This document shows, piece after piece, positions 28,962-37,621 of a stretch of DNA of 48,720 bases. Below the pieces are notes generated by a model, which was not told the origin of the DNA, ran no database searches, and worked only from the letters and a program-made list of their open reading frames with translations. Positions within the stretch are counted from its first letter, which is position 1; each line of letters starts with the position of its first letter. The stretch is from Treponema sp. (GTDB lineage: Bacteria; Spirochaetota; Spirochaetia; Treponematales; Treponemataceae): assembly GCA_024697295.1 (NCBI GenBank), contig JAILFZ010000120.1, forward strand, positions 1-48,720, written 5' to 3'. Position numbers and translations under genes: made by a program.

Positions 28962-30095
28962 TACATGTCTTCGTCGCTGTCGTCACCGCCTACAGGAAGC
29001 CCCTGCCACTGTGCGTGCAGATAGGCGTCAATAAACGGATCAATGTCTCCGTCCATAACCGCTTGAATATTACCAACTTCATATTTTGTGCGGTGGTCTT
29101 TAACCATCGTATATGGTTGAAACACATAAGTACGGATCTGGTTACCCCAGGAAATATCTTTTTTTTCGGCACCGAATTTAGCGTTTTCCTTTTCTTTTTC
29201 TTCCTTGTAGTGCTGGTACAGTTTAGCCTTCAAAATACTCATGGCTGTGGCACGGTTCATGAGCTGGCTTCGCTCAGAATCACACTGAACAACGATACCT
29301 GTCGGCAAGTGAGTAAAACGAACGGCGGAATCGGTCTTGTTGACGTGCTGACCTCCCTTACCGCCAGAACGGTACGTATCTACACGAAGGTCTTCCGGTC
29401 GGATATCAACTTTAATCGTATCATCAAGAACAGGAAATATAAAAACCGAACTGAACGAAGTATGGCGGCGTGCGTTTGCGTCAAACGGACTGATTCGGAT
29501 CAAACGGTGAACCCCTGCTTCGCCCTTGAGTTTGCCGTAAACATAGTCGCCTGTAATCTGGATAGTTGTACTTTTGATGCCACCCTCATCTTCCTGCAGG
29601 TCGACAGTTTCCATTTTGAATCCGTTGCGTTCTGCCCAGCGGATGTACATGCGGCTGAGCATATAAGCCCAATCACAGGCCTCTGTTCCTCCGGCACCCG
29701 AGTGAATTGTAAGAAAGCAGCCGGATTTATCAACTTCTCCGGAAAGAAGGTTCAAGATACTCTGCTTTTCGTATTTGTCCTGCAGCTTTTCCAGCTGAGA
29801 ACGGATTTCTTCTTCTACGCTCTGATCCTGACCTTCAACAGCCAGTTCATAAAGGGTTTCAAGGTCATCAATTTCGCTTATAAGTTCGCGCCACGGCTCT
29901 ACACGCCCCTTTAAATATTTAAGGTCGTTCATAACTTTCTGGGCATTATCCGTGTCATTCCAAAAATCAGGACTTGAAGTTAAAGTCTCTGTGTCCTTGA
30001 TTTTTTTGTCGATTGCTTCGTGGTCAAAGACGCCCCCATACATTCATAATATCTTCTTTTAATTTTGAAACAGGTTCTTTTAAATCTTCAAGCAT
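28961..30095 (-). CDS. prfB: Peptide chain release factor 2, with programmed +1 frameshift (join 30095..30027, 30025..28961)
   Basis: ATG at 30095: MLEDLKEPVSKLKEDIMNVWGRL then TGA at 30026-30024 in TATGGGGGCGTCTTTGAC. The +1 frame continues DHEAIDKKIKDTETL...; GGQHVNKTDSAVR motif. Confidence 0.95.
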
Positions 30096-30100
30096 TACAT

Positions 30101-30173
30101 TCTCCTTAATAACACCGGGTTACCGGCGCTGCATGGAAGCAGCAGACAGCAGTTTTGCCAACGGCAGAATCTG
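30101..30173. repeat. Hairpin-rich intergenic element, copy B
   Basis: ccgg-gtta-ccgg; gctgc-atggaa-gcagc; tgcc-aac-ggca. Shares gcat.gaagca...gcagttttgcc....ggca.aatct with 13717-13776. Confidence 0.6.
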
Positions 30174-30187
30174 CATATGATAAAAGT

Positions 30188-30496
30188 TTACTGTTTTGGT
30201 TTTGAATTTGAATTAGCAGGGTTTCCCGGACCAAAAACAGCCTTTTTCCATTTTTTCTGCCTTAATTCGGTGATTGCAAAATTGCCGTTAACCGGGAACT
30301 GATAGATTCGAATTGTATCGTAATAATCGGTTGCAAGGTCAAGCTCGCGTTTTAAAACAGCGAGTTGTGTCTGCGAAATCTGCATACTTTCCCAGCATGC
30401 CCTTTGAACTTTTTTAAAACCAAATCTGGTAAGAACAGAGGCGATAGCTTTTGAACTGTCGAGTCCGCCCGGATCCAGAATTACAGAAACGAACAT
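30188..30496 (-). CDS. Orphan Cas2/VapD-like small protein
   Basis: MFVSVILDPGGLDSSKAIASVLTRFGFKKVQRACWESMQISQTQLAVLKRELDLATDYYDTIRIYQFPVN... matches the Cas2 pattern: beta-1 ending in Asp, FG.KKVQ, L..LK..L......D.IRIY. Start at ATG 30496; the track TTG start lies inside the predicted -35 box. Confidence 0.6.
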   Translation of the reverse strand: MFVSVILDPGGLDSSKAIASVLTRFGFKKVQRACWESMQISQTQLAVLKRELDLATDYYDTIRIYQFPVNGNFAITELRQKKWKKAVFGPGNPANSNSKPKQ

Positions 30497-30503
30497 ATAA
30501 ATA

Positions 30504-30532
30504 AGAATAAAGTAAAGGCATTGTCTTGTCAA
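30504..30532 (-). promoter_or_regulatory. Sigma-70-type promoter for the Cas2-like gene
   Basis: Minus strand TTGACA (30532-30527), 17-nt spacer, TATTCT (30509-30504). Confidence 0.65.
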
Positions 30533-30560
30533 ATAGCCTAATTTGAGGCATTATATATAT

Positions 30561-31472
30561 ATGCGCATATTAAAAAAATCAGTCGCTTTTATCATTTTTT
30601 CTCAGATTTTTATCCTTTTTTCACACTCACAGAATTCTTCAAGACCAATTGTCGACATGATAAGCGCTAAACCCGTTTCCACAAACAAAATCCGTATCAC
30701 CTGGAAACTCCCGGAAAACTTTAACGCAGAAGCAATCCTTGTTTATAAGGATACAAAGCCTTTTTTGATGAATTCAAAAATTGAAGGCGCAGCACCTGTC
30801 GTTCAGCTTTCACCAAAGGCTTCTGCATATACTGATACTGTAATAAATTACAAAGAATACTATTACGCTGTAATCGCGCGCCAGGCAGACGGAAGCCTTT
30901 ACAACATCGTTCTGCCGTCTGTAAACGCTACAGTTAAAGGATGCAGGGTTCAGCGGCCGGAAAAAAAGGCAGAACCTTCTGAAGAAGAGATCGAAGCCAA
31001 AAAACCGAAAGTATACGCAGAAGGCACCCTCCGGGAACTTCCTCTTCCGTATCTTGATGTAATCAGTGATTTGGACAGAAAACCTTCTCCTCTAAAAGCA
31101 GAGGTTATAGAAGCCGGAAAAGAGCTTTCCAAAGGCTTTGAAAACCCGCCGAAAGAAAAACTTACACCGTATTATTTTGAAGAAGACATTATTTCCCCTG
31201 CAGGCGGTGACGAATACTTTCTGTTTGAAATCCTAAAAACTTACTTTGTTAAGCGAGACTACAAGGGCTCGGTTACAGCCCTTAAAAACTTTTTGAGCGT
31301 AAACAGAAACGAAGATACGACAAACCGGGCCGTATTCTATCTCGGACAGTCACAGTACTTCCGCGGAAATTACCGCAGCGCACTTACAATGTTCCTTTAC
31401 GTTGAAGACATTTATCCGGTTCTTTCAAAAAAATGGATTAACAGCACACTGGATTTTTACCAGATGCCGTAA
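30561..31472 (+). CDS. Exported protein with Fn3-like segment and C-terminal TPR-like repeats
   Basis: MRILKKSVAFIIFSQIFILFSHSQNSS signal peptide; NKIRITWKLPENFNAEAILVYKDTKPF Fn3-like; C-terminal YLGQSQYFRGNYRSALTMFLYVED. Track TTG start at 30543; ATG at 30561 preferred. Confidence 0.6.
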   Translation: MRILKKSVAFIIFSQIFILFSHSQNSSRPIVDMISAKPVSTNKIRITWKLPENFNAEAILVYKDTKPFLMNSKIEGAAPVVQLSPKASAYTDTVINYKEYYYAVIARQADGSLYNIVLPSVNATVKGCRVQRPEKKAEPSEEEIEAKKPKVYAEGTLRELPLPYLDVISDLDRKPSPLKAEVIEAGKELSKGFENPPKEKLTPYYFEEDIISPAGGDEYFLFEILKTYFVKRDYKGSVTALKNFLSVNRNEDTTNRAVFYLGQSQYFRGNYRSALTMFLYVEDIYPVLSKKWINSTLDFYQMP

Positions 31473-31475
31473 CCC

Positions 31476-33575
31476 CTATTGTACTTTTCGAATCAGTTCG
31501 AGGAAGGCAGGTGTTCTAATCAGGCCGAGGTCTTCGGCTGTAAGTTTTTCGCGAATCAACTTTCCCTCTTCCGTTGCCTGAGGATTTGTATCCATCGGTG
31601 TTTCTTCACCTTCCGTCTTTGGAACTGATTTTACAAGAACTTCATCGCCGATGTTTACACGGTCATAAAAACTTCTCTGAGTTAAAGTTCCGACGGCGAT
31701 TTCTTCGCCGGTTTCGTCTATTAAAATCTGTCCAAGATAAGAGTTCTGGTCAAATGTTACGCCGACCCCCTTGTCTACAGTGCGGATATTCTTTGCCTTA
31801 ACAACATCAAGAACGGCCTTATTAACGACACCTTCTGTCTTACCGATGTCAACAAGGATTTCATTACCGCTTCGGGCGATGATTTTTCCCCTGACAGGAA
31901 GTATGCTCAAAACATTACGACGGAATGAACGAAGGACAGAAATAAATCTGTCGTTTCCGGTTCTGAACAGAGTAAATCTTGAAGTTTCGGTTCCGTTGCG
32001 GCCGTTGTAAATTACAGCGCTCAAAAATACTTCGCGTTCAGACTCTTCAAAGTTCATGATTACAAAATAATCCTGCCCTTTTTTGCGGGCCAGAGCAAAG
32101 GCTTCTCCGTAGCCTGCAACCGGATTCTCCTGTACGTAAACAGAAGTTGTTGCAACGCCGCTAAAGCTTTCTTTTGCCATTACAGCCGCCATTTGTTCGG
32201 CATCACTGTGAATCAGGGACACGGGAGCCTTGGTGTAATAAAGACCGATATTCCATCTTGTCTTGTCAAAGTAGAACGGTTCAACATTCCAGCGGTGTGC
32301 GAGGGAGTTTTTTAATAATGAGGTGTAGGCCTCGTAAGTATCGTTCAACCGTGTATATTCAAGTTTTTTGGCGTCAGAAAGACCTTCTGCCTTAGGATCG
32401 ATTTTATTTTTAACAAAGCTCAGCTGATTGACATAAAGTTCGTTGAGACCTGTTTTTTTAATCGCATCCGCAAATTCAAGACGTGCCGAAAAGTTATTCG
32501 GGTCGATGCGGAGAGCACGCTGGTATTCATAGCGGGCTTCTTCGCCCTGGAAGAGTTTACTGTATTCACGTGCCTTTAAAATATGGAACTGGGCCCATTC
32601 AGCGCGGCGCGGATCTTCAAGTTCCAGCTGCTTCTGGATGAGCTGTTCAAGAGAACTTCTCAAAATCTCATCTGTCGGGTCAATGGAAACTGCAACAGAC
32701 CATGTATCAAAGGCGCCTGTGTAATCTGCAAGTTTATTCTGGCTCAAACCTTTAAGATACCACGCACTGACTGAGTTTCTGTCCTTGCTGATTAAATAAT
32801 CACAGATATCGATTGTTTCCTGACAGCGGTTCTGTGCGTAAAGGATTGAACAAAGCAGAATGTAGGCAGCCTGGTAGTTTCCGTTGATTTGAACGGCTGA
32901 ACGTGCACGGCGCTCTGCTTCTGCATAGTTTTTGTTTTGTGCTGCAAGATAAGCGGCCAAATAATGAACCTGTGCGTCTGATGCGTGATATTTTAAGGCC
33001 TGGCGGATAAATTTTTCTGCCTGAGACTTTTTGCCTGTTTCGCTAGAAAGAACTGCAAGCGATAAAAGTGCCTTCCGGTTAGTTGCCTGGCGTTTTAAAA
33101 CATTGAAGTACAAATCCTCGGCGCCGTCATAAGTTCCGTTGTAAAGATTTATTTCTGCAAGACCAAAGCGTGCGTCGATGTTGTTCGGGTATTCAAGTAA
33201 GATTGAATTGAATACTTTTTCTGCCTCATCAAGCTGATGGAGAGAAATTAAACACATTCCGCGCAAGACGAGAATGTCCGTTCGGTTTTTGGCAAATTTT
33301 TCTGCAGATTCAAGATAAGTAAGACAAAGGCTAAAATCGCCAAGTTCATATGTAACCTGGGCCAGATGGAACCAGCCTTCGCCAAAGGCTTCGTTTGAGC
33401 GCAAAGCCTGCATAAAGTCTTCGCCTGCCCCATACCAGTCCTGACGATTTTGTTTTTCAAGTCCGCTGTTATAATACTTTAACGCAGACGGAGAAAAATC
33501 CTGGGCAAAACTGCTCATTACAAAATTCGAAACTACTAAAACTAATAATGCAGACAGGCAAAACTTTTTATTCAT
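31476..33575 (-). CDS. Large exported TPR-repeat protein
   Basis: Multiple TPRs (e.g. AFGEGWFHLAQVTYELGDFSLCLTYLESAEKF); signal peptide MNKKFCLSALLVLVVSNFVMSSFAQ. Start at MNKKF overlaps the upstream stop (ATGAATAA). Confidence 0.8.
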   Translation of the reverse strand: MNKKFCLSALLVLVVSNFVMSSFAQDFSPSALKYYNSGLEKQNRQDWYGAGEDFMQALRSNEAFGEGWFHLAQVTYELGDFSLCLTYLESAEKFAKNRTDILVLRGMCLISLHQLDEAEKVFNSILLEYPNNIDARFGLAEINLYNGTYDGAEDLYFNVLKRQATNRKALLSLAVLSSETGKKSQAEKFIRQALKYHASDAQVHYLAAYLAAQNKNYAEAERRARSAVQINGNYQAAYILLCSILYAQNRCQETIDICDYLISKDRNSVSAWYLKGLSQNKLADYTGAFDTWSVAVSIDPTDEILRSSLEQLIQKQLELEDPRRAEWAQFHILKAREYSKLFQGEEARYEYQRALRIDPNNFSARLEFADAIKKTGLNELYVNQLSFVKNKIDPKAEGLSDAKKLEYTRLNDTYEAYTSLLKNSLAHRWNVEPFYFDKTRWNIGLYYTKAPVSLIHSDAEQMAAVMAKESFSGVATTSVYVQENPVAGYGEAFALARKKGQDYFVIMNFEESEREVFLSAVIYNGRNGTETSRFTLFRTGNDRFISVLRSFRRNVLSILPVRGKIIARSGNEILVDIGKTEGVVNKAVLDVVKAKNIRTVDKGVGVTFDQNSYLGQILIDETGEEIAVGTLTQRSFYDRVNIGDEVLVKSVPKTEGEETPMDTNPQATEEGKLIREKLTAEDLGLIRTPAFLELIRKVQ

Positions 33576-34383
33576 CTTCTTTTTCCGATTTATCCTGGTC
33601 ATCGCTTTTTTTAATCACTTTTATCAGATTAACGCGGTGACCTTCCATATCCTGAATTATAAATTCATAATTCTTCCAGTTGATTTTTTCGTACTTAACC
33701 GGAATCCGGCCAAACAGGTCGAGAACAAATCCGCCGAGTGTATCAAAATCTTCTGTCGGAAAGTTGGAATTTATATTTTCGTTTAAATCTTCAAGATTAA
33801 CGCGGGCATCACAGAGCCAGATCTTTTCGCCGATTGACAGAATGTCTTCGCGTTCGTTGTCAAATTCATCCTGAATGTCGCCGACAATCTCTTCGATAAT
33901 GTCTTCCATGCAGACAATACCGCTGATTCCGCCGTATTCATCGATGGCAACGGCAATGTGAAGGTGGCGTCTTTTGAATTCGCGCAAAAGTCCGTCAATC
34001 TTCTTTGATTCAGGAATAAAATATGCTTTTCTGAGGAGTTTTTCCAGTTCAATTGGTTCGTGGCGTGAAATAATACCCAGCAAATCTTTTACATACAAAA
34101 TACCGAGAACGTTGTCTATAGACTCACTGTAAACCGGAAATCTTGAGTGGCCGCTTTCTGCGATGATGGCCATAAGTTCGTCTTCCGGGGTGTCGATTGA
34201 GATAAAATCGACATCAATTCGAGGAATCATAACTTCTTTTACTGAAGTCTGGCTAAGGTCCTCGATACCCTTAATCATGTCTTTTTTTTCTTCGATTAAA
34301 CTTTCAATACTCTCGTCCCGCCCCACAGGTTCGGGGTTGGAGTTTGATTCTTCTTTTTTCTTTCCAAAACTAAATAAACTCAT
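33568..34383 (-). CDS. CBS-domain protein of the HlyC/CorC family
   Basis: 271 aa; VKEVMIPRIDVDFISIDTPEDELMAIIAESGHSRFPVYSESIDNVLGILYVKDLL, FKRRHLHIAVAIDEYGGISGIVCMEDIIEEIVGDIQDEFD. Confidence 0.92.
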   Translation of the reverse strand: MSLFSFGKKKEESNSNPEPVGRDESIESLIEEKKDMIKGIEDLSQTSVKEVMIPRIDVDFISIDTPEDELMAIIAESGHSRFPVYSESIDNVLGILYVKDLLGIISRHEPIELEKLLRKAYFIPESKKIDGLLREFKRRHLHIAVAIDEYGGISGIVCMEDIIEEIVGDIQDEFDNEREDILSIGEKIWLCDARVNLEDLNENINSNFPTEDFDTLGGFVLDLFGRIPVKYEKINWKNYEFIIQDMEGHRVNLIKVIKKSDDQDKSEKEDE

Positions 34384-34429
34384 ATAAGTCCTTTTTTTAT
34401 ATAATATAAAAGAGCCAAAAACTCTTTTT

Positions 34430-34909
34430 TTACCCTATGATAGAAATATCGGCAAGTTCTTTAAGAACCTTTTCCTGAAGTTTGAGCATTTCGTCTTCAG
34501 GTTCAATTCCAGGCTCAACATGCGCTTCACCGTGGTCCATTCCGTTCAGATGCAGGGTTCCATGAATCAAAAGCCGTTTTAATTCTTCATTCAGGCTTAC
34601 ACCAAAGTAATCTGCATTTTGCGGAAGTGTGTCCAGACTGATGATAATGTCGCCGGCGCTGTACCAGGTGCCTTCATCATCAGTATACTCCATTCCATTC
34701 TCAAAAGAAAGGACGTCGGTCGCACTGTCAATGTCCCTGTATTCTTTGTTCAGCTGGTGAATGAATTCATCATCGCAGAAAAGAATTGAAATTTCTTCGT
34801 TGTCGTATCCGAGTTTTTCTAAAACGGTCTGTTCATAATCATGGATTTTATTGAACCATACTGGTTCTTTCATATCTTCCTGCATGGAAACGAGAACTCT
34901 ATTGCTCAC
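34430..34909 (-). CDS. ybeY: Endoribonuclease YbeY (rRNA maturation)
   Basis: Signature HGTLHLNGMDHGEAH. GTG at 34909 preceded by GGAGAACGGCA; the track ORF starts too far upstream inside the 7TM-HD gene. Confidence 0.93.
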   Translation of the reverse strand: MSNRVLVSMQEDMKEPVWFNKIHDYEQTVLEKLGYDNEEISILFCDDEFIHQLNKEYRDIDSATDVLSFENGMEYTDDEGTWYSAGDIIISLDTLPQNADYFGVSLNEELKRLLIHGTLHLNGMDHGEAHVEPGIEPEDEMLKLQEKVLKELADISIIG

Positions 34910-36608
34910 TGCCGTTCTCCTGTGAATTGCCTTCAGAATTTGTCCCGTCCTTTTCGTCAGGGTCTTTCTGGTTCTGATATTTGATTCGGCCATGGTAGTA
35001 GGCAGCAAGAATCTGTACGAAAGAATCCTTGATTTTTGTCAGTTCACCGAATGTGAGTGCACAATCGTCGAGCTGGTGAGTTTCGATTTTTGAATTGATA
35101 AGGGTCTGGATAAATTTATCGAGGCGCTGGGCTGTCGGTTTATCAAGTGATTTGCAGGCAGCTTCTACAACGTCTGCAAGCATTACAACCGCACTTTCCT
35201 TTGTTGTCGGGCAGTTTCCGTCGTAGCGGAATTCATCTTCGCTTACCTCAGGATTTGTTTCTTTTGCCTTGTTGTAAAAATATGCCATTACACTGTTTCC
35301 GTGATGTTCGGAAATGATTGTGGTAATTGCGTCCGGAAGATGCATCTGGTGTGCTTTTTCAACCCCCAGCCTGATATGACTTTTTACAATGGAAACAGAA
35401 AGTGACGGGTTAAGGTCAGTGTGTTTGTTTTCTGTGTCGATGTTGTTTTCTGTAAAATATTCAGGATGGTCCATTTTGCCGATGTCATGGTAATAAGCGG
35501 CAACACGTGCCAAAAGTGAATTTGCTGAGATTTCTTTACAGGCACTTTCGGCAAGCTGACCAACCATAAGGCTGTGCTGGTAAGTTCCGCTGGCTGTAAG
35601 CAGGAGTTTTCTTAAAACCGGAGCATTCTGATCGCTCAAATCCATCAGACGGAATACGGATGCAGTATTAAGTACGATTTCGAGAGGTGTCAAAATACCG
35701 AGTGCTAGAATTCCTGAGATAAAGCCGTTAAACCAGATTCCTGTGAGAACAAAAAGTGAATCTGAAAAATTGTCATTGAATATTACTTTGAGTAGAACAA
35801 TGTAAACCACATTGAGCATTGCAGCCCCGATTGAAGAAAAAATCATGTCGATACGGCGCTCGATGTTTTTTACGATGCGGGAGAAAGTTACTGATGAAGC
35901 AAGCGTAAGGAGGAACGGAACGAGTTCAAAACCGCCGGCGCACAAAACGCCGAAAGAAATTACGATGGAAAAGAAGAAAGCTGAAAGCTGACCAAAAAGC
36001 ACGCTTACGAGCGCAACACACAAAGTTGCCGGGATGATTACCGGAAGCTTGTATACTCCCTGGAAATACGGTGCCTTTTCGCCGAATGCAGTTACTGCAA
36101 AAACAATGAGGAATAAAATCGAATACAGGCAAACCTCTTTAAATTCAACACGGCGACCGAGTAAAACCGGGTTAAAAAGTACAAAACAAAGTGCCGAAAG
36201 CAGCATCAAAAACAAAAGACTGTTTGCAAAAGCACGGTAGTCAAAAATCGACGGGCTTGCGGCCATTTTGCTCAGTTTGAGATAGTCTTCTTCAGAAATT
36301 GCAAAACCTTTGCGGGTTACCTTTTCGCCTTCTTCGACTGCAATCGGAAACTGCTCGTCAGCAGGAAGCGACTTGCTTGCGATAATTGTGCGGTCTGCAA
36401 TCTGACCGACTTCGTATTCATCAATCGTAAATGAACCGATTGTCTGAGAAGTATTTGCATCAAGGTAAATAACGAGTGCTGACAAAATAAAAGTTACAGT
36501 AAAAACCATTAATTTTGGCCAGTAAAGTTTTACATAGTTAAGGGCAGAATCAAACATTTCTGCAAAAAAAGATTTTTCTTCGGTTGTATTATTCTTTGCC
36601 ATTTTCAT
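34899..36608 (-). CDS. 7TM-HD family phosphohydrolase (YqfF/PgpH-like)
   Basis: Extracellular-type N-terminal region, multi-TM core, HD domain RVAAYYHDIGKMDHPEYFTEN...ISEHHGNSVMAYFY; adjacent to phoH and ybeY. Confidence 0.9.
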   Translation of the reverse strand: MKMAKNNTTEEKSFFAEMFDSALNYVKLYWPKLMVFTVTFILSALVIYLDANTSQTIGSFTIDEYEVGQIADRTIIASKSLPADEQFPIAVEEGEKVTRKGFAISEEDYLKLSKMAASPSIFDYRAFANSLLFLMLLSALCFVLFNPVLLGRRVEFKEVCLYSILFLIVFAVTAFGEKAPYFQGVYKLPVIIPATLCVALVSVLFGQLSAFFFSIVISFGVLCAGGFELVPFLLTLASSVTFSRIVKNIERRIDMIFSSIGAAMLNVVYIVLLKVIFNDNFSDSLFVLTGIWFNGFISGILALGILTPLEIVLNTASVFRLMDLSDQNAPVLRKLLLTASGTYQHSLMVGQLAESACKEISANSLLARVAAYYHDIGKMDHPEYFTENNIDTENKHTDLNPSLSVSIVKSHIRLGVEKAHQMHLPDAITTIISEHHGNSVMAYFYNKAKETNPEVSEDEFRYDGNCPTTKESAVVMLADVVEAACKSLDKPTAQRLDKFIQTLINSKIETHQLDDCALTFGELTKIKDSFVQILAAYYHGRIKYQNQKDPDEKDGTNSEGNSQENGSEQ

Positions 36609-37545
36609 ACGCCTGTACAATTTTTTTAACAAGTGCCGATCTTACGACGTCAGAGCCGTCGAGATGAACGATACTTATTTCCGGAATTCCCTGCAAAAGC
36701 TGTAAAGCATGTGCAAGTCCGGACGGGATTCCCCTCCTTAAGTCTGTCTGGGACTCGTCTCCGGTAATGAACATTTTGGTATTTTCGCCCATGCGGGTCA
36801 AAAACATCTTCATCTGCTCCCTTGTGGTGTTCTGGGCTTCATCAAGGATAACAGCTGCATTATCAAGAGTGCGTCCCCTCATATAAGCCAGAGGAGCAAT
36901 TTCTATTATATCATTATCCTGCATTTTACGCACTATGGAACTTCCTGCACAGACGTTCATAGCGTCATAAAGCGGTCTTAGATACGGACTTATTTTATCC
37001 TGCAGGTCTCCGGGCAAAAATCCAAGGTTTTCGCCTGCTTCTACAACGGGACGTGTCAGGATGATTTTATTTATTCGGTGACTCATTAAAAGCCTTACAC
37101 TTTCTGCAACTGCAAGAAAGGTTTTACCGCTTCCGGCAGGACCTTCTGCAAAAACAAGGTCGTTTGTCCGGAATGCTTCTACGAGTTTTGCCTGATTTAG
37201 CGTTTTTGGATAGACTTTTTTAATTCCGCCGGGGATCGAAATTGCAAAGCGGCTGGCGTCAAATCCCTGTGCCGAGTTTCCTGCAGCAAAAGAAGTGTTG
37301 AGGATAGATTGAACCATATCCTCGTCCCATGCAGGATTTTCTGAAATTTCGTCAGTGATTCTGTCGAGGATGAATTTGAACTTCTGCTGAATTTCTTGAT
37401 CTTCGGTTTCGATGGAAATCTCATTACCGGTACAGAAAACCGTAACACCAAGGTTTTCTTCGATGAGTTTGAGGTTGCTGTCGTTTGTACCGCAGATGCG
37501 GGCTACAAGTGCCGTTTCCGGCAAAACTATTGTATATTCACTCAT
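36589..37545 (-). CDS. phoH: PhoH-like ATPase
   Basis: 318 aa; KTLNQAKLVEAFRTNDLVFAEGPAGSGKTFLAVA, ILTRPVVEAGENLGFLPGDLQDKISPYLRPLYDAM, ILDEAQNTTREQMKMFLTRMG. Confidence 0.96.
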   Translation of the reverse strand: MSEYTIVLPETALVARICGTNDSNLKLIEENLGVTVFCTGNEISIETEDQEIQQKFKFILDRITDEISENPAWDEDMVQSILNTSFAAGNSAQGFDASRFAISIPGGIKKVYPKTLNQAKLVEAFRTNDLVFAEGPAGSGKTFLAVAESVRLLMSHRINKIILTRPVVEAGENLGFLPGDLQDKISPYLRPLYDAMNVCAGSSIVRKMQDNDIIEIAPLAYMRGRTLDNAAVILDEAQNTTREQMKMFLTRMGENTKMFITGDESQTDLRRGIPSGLAHALQLLQGIPEISIVHLDGSDVVRSALVKKIVQAYENGKE

Positions 37546-37621
37546 TATCTATTAAGCTGCCATTTTTCTGTACAACGCCCTTATATCGGGCACTTCAAGT
37601 GGCAAATAAACTACTCCTTTA

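Noticed and set aside
29015-29914. 299-aa plus-strand ORF antisense to prfB
   Set aside because: Long, but fully within the prfB complement; Cys/Phe-rich mirror-translation composition and no domain. Treated as a shadow ORF.
30100-30560. Possible CRISPR array near the Cas2-like gene
   Set aside because: No direct repeats with regular spacers on either side; the only repeats are the single hairpin element and short palindromes.
33505-33525. Third copy of the gcaaaactgc motif of the paired intergenic element
   Set aside because: It lies inside the signal-peptide region of a TPR gene and lacks the accompanying hairpins; coincidental 10-mer.
34405-34430. aaaagag-ccaaaaa-ctctttt hairpin upstream of the CorC-like gene as a terminator
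   Set aside because: The stem is AU-rich and weak, the flanking genes look co-transcribed, and the same bases could be promoter elements. Not enough support to call.
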